From Schistosoma mansoni (Eukaryota > Platyhelminthes > Trematoda > Strigeidida > Schistosomatidae), in NCBI RefSeq assembly GCF_000237925.1, contig NC_031495.1, positions 53,576,746 to 53,640,745 of the forward strand: 64,000 nt of DNA. Reading direction: 5' to 3'. Below, piece by piece: positions 58,201 to 64,000 of the stretch (positions are counted from its first letter, which is position 1; every line of letters starts with the position of its first letter). The notes below the pieces were generated by a model. That model saw only the letters and a list, made by a program, of their open reading frames with translations, did not search any database and was not told the DNA's origin. A program made the translations under genes and the position numbers.

Positions 58201-59240
58201 AAATGAAGCTTTCTGATGTAGAAGCTCACATTTCATTTGACTTCAATCTCTCGATCGTATAAATATGAAAGCATCGTAATTTCTATTTGCGAAGCCAACT
58301 ATGATCCTGGATCTAGTATCATATTCAATCCTTATTTTCGAAGACATTCTGCATAGAATGCTCAAATCTCGATGATGCAGCAAAAGTGCACTTCTGAAAA
58401 GAATTGGAACACGTGAATATAATATGTGAATTTCACATGCCACAAAATCCTCGGGATTTATATTATAGTGACACAGTCCAAATATTATCAAAACATTTGG
58501 GTAGCACTCCTTATTATTCAACGTAAGCTATCAGTGTTTTCAAATATCAAAATCACCATCCGATGATTATCTCACCTATGCTGGAAAATGAAGTCGAGAA
58601 TGTGAACGATTTAATATTAATGAAACTGCAGCAGATCAATTTAAATGTTTGATATTCATCTGTGGATTAAAGAATCCTGATGTGGACATACGAGAATTTT
58701 AGGGAGCATCGAGCAAAACCTAATATTTTTTAAATGGTCACAACCGAATATCAACGTCTGTTAAATCTCAAACATGATGTCACAATGGTGGAACAGAAGG
58801 CAAAACTTCCCGATTTCGGGTCAGTAAATGTAGTCAAATTCTTTAAATCCCCCAAAGAGGCACAGCAGGAGGTGCACAACAACCTGCTGACAAACCATCA
58901 CCACCATGTTGGTTTTGTGGAGAATGGCATCTTGCGAAATCATGCCCATTCAAGAATCACAAGTGCCGCTATTGTCGTCGCATTGGTCATAGAGAAAGTC
59001 ACTGCCAATAAAACAGACACGAGTCGAAATGTCGTGGTGCAAAATGTGAGGCGATATTTACGGAGTTAAATCAAGAGCACGTTTGCGACTTTAAAAGTTG
59101 GATCTGAAAGTAAGCGAAAGTATGGAAACTTATTAGTGAATGGAAAACCTATTCGTCTTCAGTTAGATACGACTTCCGACATGACACTAGGTTGTCCACG
59201 CATTGAACAAACCGAACATGTTGCCCGAAATGCATCAGAT
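58201..59240 (+). mobile_element. Gypsy-type gag/protease remnant
   Basis: The plus strand has gag blocks (MPQNPRDLYYSDTVQILSKH near 58,436), a nucleocapsid region with paired zinc knuckles near 58,900-58,990 (CWFCGEWH, CRYCRRIGHRESHC), and a protease-like start near 59,150. It is a broken fossil with several breaks. The knuckle layout resembles that of the gag-only element at 25.7-27.8 kb. Confidence 0.7.
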
Positions 59241-59512
59241 ATAATGAGATCATTTGAAAGGTGAAATTCAAAGAACATCAATTCCATAACATCTAATTTC
59301 TATATGCAAATAAAGTACTACTATACATTGAAATAAAAATGCATATAATGTCATCATCTATAAGAGAAAAGAATATAAATTCGAATAAAGCTTTACGCTC
59401 CATCCAAATTTATCGATGGGAAAAATTATACAAAATAAAATTAGGTCACGATAGATATCATGCTAAGGTATTAATAGATATGTTGAGAGATATATGATGT
59501 ACAGAACTAAAT

Positions 59513-59629
59513 TTAAATGTCTAAATCATCGTTATTGTCTTCAACACTCGAATGGCTCCGTTTTCGTTTTCCACTTTCAGTTGGAGTATTCATACTACGA
59601 TCTTCCAGCAGAATTAGCGGAATAGATTT
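59513..59629 (-). CDS. Minus-strand gene, terminal exon
   Basis: Acceptor TATATTATAG, phase 0. Encodes [20 protein letters not shown], then [18 protein letters not shown] and stop. Acidic C-terminus. Confidence 0.55.
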   Translation of the reverse strand, partial: KSIPLILLEDRSMNTPTESGKRKRSHSSVEDNNDDLDI

Positions 59630-62600
59630 CTATAATATAAGAGGAAAACAAAGATATATGTTCATTACGTCCTAAAGATTTATTTGGAGAACTGAACGAA
59701 GCACTACTAAAACAAGGCAGTTAAAATTACAAAATAACAAGTTTGAAATCAATGTTGGATCGTCGGTTGTATTGGTGTTAAAACGGGATTTTGAGACCAA
59801 GTTCTGAGTATGATTTTTGATTAGTATTACTTTAGTTTTCAATTCAGTGCTCTGCCTGTAGTTTCAAACAAAAATATAATGCACAGCTTGGATGAAACTA
59901 TGCGATTCGGACTTCACAGATGACCTAACCCCTCTATCCCATACACACTAACAAATACAGATAAAGACAGCAAATGTAGTAGCAGCCTCTGCATCAATAG
60001 GCCTCGACATACACAAAGGAAAAAGCAAGATCCTCAAATACAACACGAAGAACACCAACCCAATCACACTCGATGGAGACTCTGGAACATGTGGGGAAAC
60101 TCACCTACCTGGGAAGCATCATCGATGAACAAGGAGGATCCGATGTAGATGTAAAGGTGAGGATTGGCAAATAAAGGGCAGCATTTCTACAATTGAAGAA
60201 CATATGGAACTCAAAACAACTGTCAACTAACTTTAAAGTGAGAATCTTCAATACGAACGTGAAGACAGTTCCACTGTATGGAGCTGAAGCGTGGAGAACT
60301 ACTACAACCATTATCAGAAAGGTAGGTACAAGTATTTATAAACAATTGTCTGCGTAGATACTGAATGTCCGTTTGCCGGAAACCATCAACAACAGCCTAC
60401 TGTGGGAGAGAACAAACCAGGTTCGAGCTGAAGAGGAAATTAGGAAAGGACGCTGGAAGTGGATCGGATATACATTATGGAAATCATTAAACTGTATCAC
60501 GAGGTAATCCCTAACTTGGAATCCTGAAGGGAGACGGGAAAAAGGAAGGCCGAGGAACACACTACGTTGGGAATAGGAAGCAGACATGAAGAGGAAGAAT
60601 ACCAACTGGAAAGGATTGCCTATGACAGTACAAGGTTGGATGGAGAGTGGTGGTGGGCGGCTAATGCTCTTCCATGAGGAGTAACAGGTGTAAGTAGGTA
60701 AACTAGGATAATTGTGTAAAAGTAACTTACCACAGTTTCACTGGATTTTTGAGACGATGATGAATTAAAGGATGAAGATGCAAGTGTTAAAGTAGGAGGA
60801 TCTCTACAGGTATTCAATGAATTATCTTCTATTTCGACTGACCAAGATGGCTGAAATTTGAAAAGATAAAAAAATGATTAAGTAAGAATATACGAAAGCT
60901 GTCTTTTTTATTGAAATAGGTACAAATCTGATAAAGCGTGATGGAGAAAATTTGCTGTTCAGGTGAACGATATTTTTACTCTTGTATTCTAAAAGTTGGA
61001 TGGCGCAATATTCAGGTGGCTAAGTGTCATTTTAAACGTCAACATTAATGGGACCAACTTCATGAAGTTAGTAAACTTACTAGTTCATCAAACACAATAA
61101 TAAAAACTAATAAATCATTTTATTCATCGAGACTTGAATAAACACACTCTGAAAGCTTACTAGATAGTAACAATACATAACTGAAACAGTTAATTCATTT
61201 ATACAAGTATTCGTCAATACTAGAACGAATAGTTTGATAAAAATTGGGCGCCGAGTATAGAGAAGTCATTGTATGCGAAAATTATATTTGAAGTAATCTC
61301 AGCGATTGAAATTTAAAATGATTCCAACGTTTCGTCCAGCAAACTTGTCTGGACTCCTTCAAGGTAATGATCATAATCATCAAAGAAGTATATAGCGATA
61401 GGTCCTGGGTTCAAACACCGCGTGGTGGGATCGTGCATGCGCACTGCTGAGGAGTCCCGCACTAGGACGAAACGGTCGTACAGTGCTTCCAGGTTTTCCA
61501 TGGTGGTCTAGCTTGAATTGACTCAGGAATTCAACTATAAAATATATAACGTTTAACAATCAAATGAGATCAAACCTATACTGTGCTAATCAAATCATAT
61601 TCGCATGTTGACTTTAGTAAATAGAATAACATAAGTCAGTTAAAAGTGGATCATGTGAAAAGTTCACGATGTGAAAATAAATGACTGGACGATTGTGTGT
61701 GTATGTATGTGTAAGTTTGAGTCATTAATGTGGAACCTGATACAAATGCATCGGTCCAAGTTGTCATATCACGTCAGCACAGCAAAATGAAATTATTTCG
61801 AAATATATCCTAGAACAGTAGAAGTAATAGAGAGGATTAATAACAGAAAGAGGAAAAAAGGTGTAAAGAGATTTTGGGGAAAGACAACAAATGAATACAT
61901 CTGTTTCATTCCGGACGATTCTGAGCCATATGACCCAGGGTCTCTAACCATTGGCTACGATAATCATGAGGACTCCACACTAAGTAGGCTACGCCCACTA
62001 ATATGTCTGTCCAATTTTCAATTACCTAATAGACTGGTGACACATCTTGATTTGGCAGTCCCTAGCTATTTTCCATTCTTCTCTTACACCAGATAATATT
62101 ATCCGTTGAGTTAGGCAGTGGTAATACTTGCGTATGGTGAGATTACCAAACGAGCAATGCTGAAGTTGATTGTTGAGTTCTAGGCAAAAATAGCATCTCG
62201 AGCCGATGCATATATGAGCAAAGTTCTGTACTTAGCTAACGATTGGCTGAATATAGTTCTTGAACAAAAATAATGACTTCGAAAGTCTTGCGACAAGGAC
62301 AAAATGTTGGCATATTGTGGGTTCATCAAGACCGCTTTGTTTGAATTTCGATAGTCATTGAATATTATTTATAAGGGCAAACATACAAACGAAGTAATGA
62401 GTTAGAAATCTATATATAAGATTTAGCATATACCATTTAGTTAAGTTGTATACAGACAATAAGAGCAACGAACTCTGGATTATTTTCAAATTTTCTCATG
62501 ATATCACTGGATCGTAATAAGATTTAAAACTAGAAAACAACCAGATATGATATAGTAAAACAATAACTTGAAAATACTCACAGGTGTTTTCGAATTATAA

Positions 62601-62855
62601 CAACAGGGGGTTGAGGAGAAGTCAGGTTCTGATAAATTTGTTTGCAGTTGTTCAGACCATTGATGGTATAGCTCCATAGCTACGAGATTTCGAATAGTAT
62701 TACTTGCTCGAGTCATGACAGTATGAGCAAGTATACTTAACAATCTATGGACAAACTGTAACTTGGACTTAATTAACTCATTATTTAAGTCACTAATGAT
62801 AGGACTCAATAATTCATGAACCAGTTCCTTCAAATCGGAGGGTGAAGTATGATTT
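59513..62855 (-). CDS. Unrecognised host gene, last three exons
   Basis: Exons on the minus strand: 62,582-62,855, 60,731-60,850 and 59,513-59,629 (stop at 59,513-59,515). They join in phase as 91 + 40 + 38 residues after a 1-nt carry-over. The first has helical sequence ([40 protein letters not shown]) that could be part of a HEAT-like or other all-helical domain. The second is Ser/Thr-rich and probably disordered. The last has a basic GKRKR patch, a possible nuclear signal, and ends [11 protein letters not shown]. The 5' exons lie beyond what I can identify at 62.9-64 kb or outside the window. Function unknown. Both introns carry mobile elements. Confidence 0.55.
59869..60710 (+). mobile_element. 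RTE-B fragment, near-identical to 50,735-51,521
   Basis: About 785 bp match the copy in SLC25A19 intron 4 with only a few changes (GGGAGAGAAC against GGGAGGGAAC, CGTTGGG against CGTCGGG), and both carry the same internal stops. The 3' end here is a better family tail (GAGTAACAGGTGTAAGTAGG). It lies antisense in the last intron of the minus-strand gene. Confidence 0.9.
60731..60850 (-). CDS. Minus-strand gene, penultimate exon
   Basis: 120 nt, phase 0 at both ends; acceptor CAAATTTCAG, donor GTG|GTAAGTT. Encodes [19 protein letters not shown] and then a Ser-rich run to KSSETV. Confidence 0.6.
61214..61385 (-). mobile_element. Penelope-like element terminal repeat with hammerhead-like motif
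   Basis: The minus strand reads TTGAAGGAGTCCAG, a loop, then CTGGACGAAACGTTGGAATC (61,320-61,364): a 6-bp stem II and intact GAAA, as in hammerheads at Penelope-like termini. The CUGANGA box is imperfect by one extra base. GCGCCGAG and AATCTCAGCG blocks link it to 17.3 and 27.9 kb. Confidence 0.6.
61395..61543 (+). repeat. Sm-alpha-like SINE with intact hammerhead
   Basis: B-box-like GGGTTCAAACACCG, then GTGGGATCGTGCATGCGCAC, the hammerhead, GCTTCCAGGTTTTCCATGG and the tail TGGTCTAGCTTGAATTGACT. The A-box half of the head is missing. It lies in an intron of the minus-strand gene, antisense to it. Confidence 0.8.
61441..61486 (+). ncRNA. Hammerhead ribozyme, type I, intact by inspection
   Basis: Stem I GCACTG (61,441-61,446) pairs perfectly with CAGTGC (61,481-61,486). 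Core CTGAGGA at 61,447-61,453 fits the CUGANGA consensus. Stem II GTCC/GGAC has 4 bp with a 7-nt loop. GAAA is at 61,469-61,472. Stem III is a minimal 2-bp helix with loop GGTC, and the cleavage base is A at 61,480. Every conserved core position is present, so self-cleavage between 61,480 and 61,481 is plausible. Confidence 0.8.
61735..62200 (-). mobile_element. RTE-A LINE 3' remnant
   Basis: The minus strand has the RTE-A tail (CATTTTGCTGTGCTGACG, ACTTGGACCGATGCATTTG) and, upstream, ATGGTTAGAGACCCTGGGTC and CATATGGCTCAGAATCGTCC, matching the end of the polymerase ORF. Too degraded to translate cleanly. Confidence 0.7.
62582..62855 (-). CDS. Minus-strand gene, antepenultimate exon
   Basis: Acceptor AAAATACAG, donor CCT|GTGAGT. 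One carry-over base then [20 protein letters not shown] to CCYNSKTP. No stop in 91 codons; helical, leucine-rich. The longest open stretch on this strand at the right end of the window. Confidence 0.6.
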
Positions 62856-63910
62856 CTGTATTTTAAAAGGAATAGGATGGAAACAGTTCATAAACTAAAA
62901 GTGCAAAATATTTTTAAAAGCGTGAAATAGAAGTCTTTATCATTATAGCTATTGAAAATTACAAGTGATGAGAATAGTCAGTAACAAGGTAGTATTTAAG
63001 CATATAAAAACAAGATATAAGTTTCATCGAAGAGGGGGCAAAGCTAGCTGGATTAACCAACACTCCGAAGAATGTTGACCACCTTATTTATCAAAGAGCG
63101 TTGTGCGGATATTACGTCTCGCAGTTCAGTAGTTAAGTTGGTAGTGCTCTGATGTTTACAGAAAGGATTTCTAAGTTCAAGGTAAACAATACTGACAAGG
63201 ATATTCAAAAGTTCCAAATGTGAACAACTCTGTAGTTGTCAAACTAGTTAAACCTTCTGGAATAATTTATGTGTTATCTTGGCTCTTAATAATTCATGCT
63301 TACCTTCATATAATTAAATTACATATACTTTCTCATTAAAATGAGCATGTATGATTATATGTACCTATCCGCTTTCATATTTATTTCGCTTACATAAACA
63401 TTAATTGCTTAAACGATTTGTATACACACTGAGCTAACGACAACTCATTCGCACATATATGTAAGTATTTACTGGATATATTATATACGTTCATAAGTTC
63501 ATTCTTTCGCTTCGCTGTTTCTTTTACCGCTTAAGTTGTACATTTCAAATAAACAACTTTGTTTCGACCACTGAGTATCCTATATCGTTAGTAATCGTCA
63601 CAATAACAGTAATCACTCAAGCGGTTAAAAGAAGAATATTATCAACACCCTGTCAGCCACTAAATACATACATGTTATTGAAGTTTTTTAAATTAAAAAA
63701 ACAAGGGAATGTATGCTTTTAGTTTGTTATTCTCACAAACTTCCCTTAAGGAGTCTAATAGATGAACAAAATATAGTTGTACAAATAATTGGAATTAGAC
63801 AGCAACCATCCGATCATCGATTATAAGTCAATTATTAGACCAACGTTAAACGAACAATGTACTCAAAGCAAATTATTTGCTTTCAAATATAACCAAATAA
63901 TTTTAGCCCC
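62856..63910. other. Upstream intron or intergenic DNA, unassigned
   Basis: Nothing certain. A tRNA-like stretch at about 63,119-63,160 (CGCAGTTCAGTAGTTAAG) may be a SINE relic. Confidence 0.35.
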
Positions 63911-64000
63911 GAATGCCCAGGTATAGCCGAGAGTGGGGGAAGTCCGCTCTCCCTCTCGAAATGCTCTCACATGGCCACGCGAATATATAGCCTCTGCTAG
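63911..64000 (+). repeat. Dispersed repeat, 5' end, cut by the window
   Basis: GAATGCCCAGGTATAGCCGA through CTCACATGGCCACGCG matches 47,281-47,370. Confidence 0.8.

Noticed and set aside
58243-58521. 92-codon minus-strand open frame
   Set aside because: It is the shadow of gypsy gag sequence read on the plus strand.

Overview
The window looks like a repeat-rich flatworm genome of the Schistosoma type. The evidence is AT-rich intergenic DNA, a 35-nt first intron in a spliced nuclear gene, Penelope-like and RTE/CR1-like non-LTR retroelements, gypsy-type LTR fossils, and short tRNA-like repeats carrying hammerhead ribozymes like the Sm-alpha family of schistosomes. Species cannot be fixed from this window. 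There are no bacterial-style operons. All gene models rest on splice signals, reading phase and protein similarity recalled from memory; no database search was run.

Three host loci can be supported. (1) 16,913-22,159 (+) encodes a predicted secreted protein: a signal-peptide exon, three phase-1 exons with fibronectin-III-like sequence, and a terminal exon present in two tandem copies. Around it are a decayed copy of its second exon (13.3 kb), a small signal-peptide ORF (13.9 kb), and an inverted, mostly decayed copy of the locus scattered over 25.7-30.3 kb. (2) 40,051-51,873 (+) is a complete five-exon mitochondrial thiamine pyrophosphate carrier (SLC25A19), 339 aa, whose introns are packed with LINEs. 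(3) 59,513-62,855 (-) holds the last three exons of an unrecognised gene whose protein ends in a basic patch and an acidic tail.

Region by region: 1-16 kb is mostly unassigned DNA with LTR pieces, RTE and CR1 fragments, hammerhead SINEs and two 200-N gaps. The 3,504-bp contig between the gaps is almost identical to 21.6-25.1 kb and is probably a redundant haplotype contig. 16-25 kb is the secreted-protein locus. 25-30 kb holds a young gag-only LTR element and a Penelope-like element inserted into the inverted copy. 31-39 kb is mobile-element debris (gypsy, CR1, a Merlin-like MITE, RTE). 40-52 kb is SLC25A19. 52-59 kb is gypsy and RTE debris. 59-63 kb is the minus-strand gene with insertions in its introns.

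Two non-LTR families recur and are called RTE-A (tail with TGAC repeats; six pieces) and RTE-B (tail like GTAACAGGCGTAAGTAAG; five pieces). Several pieces share the same inactivating differences or near-total identity, so they were copied after they died.
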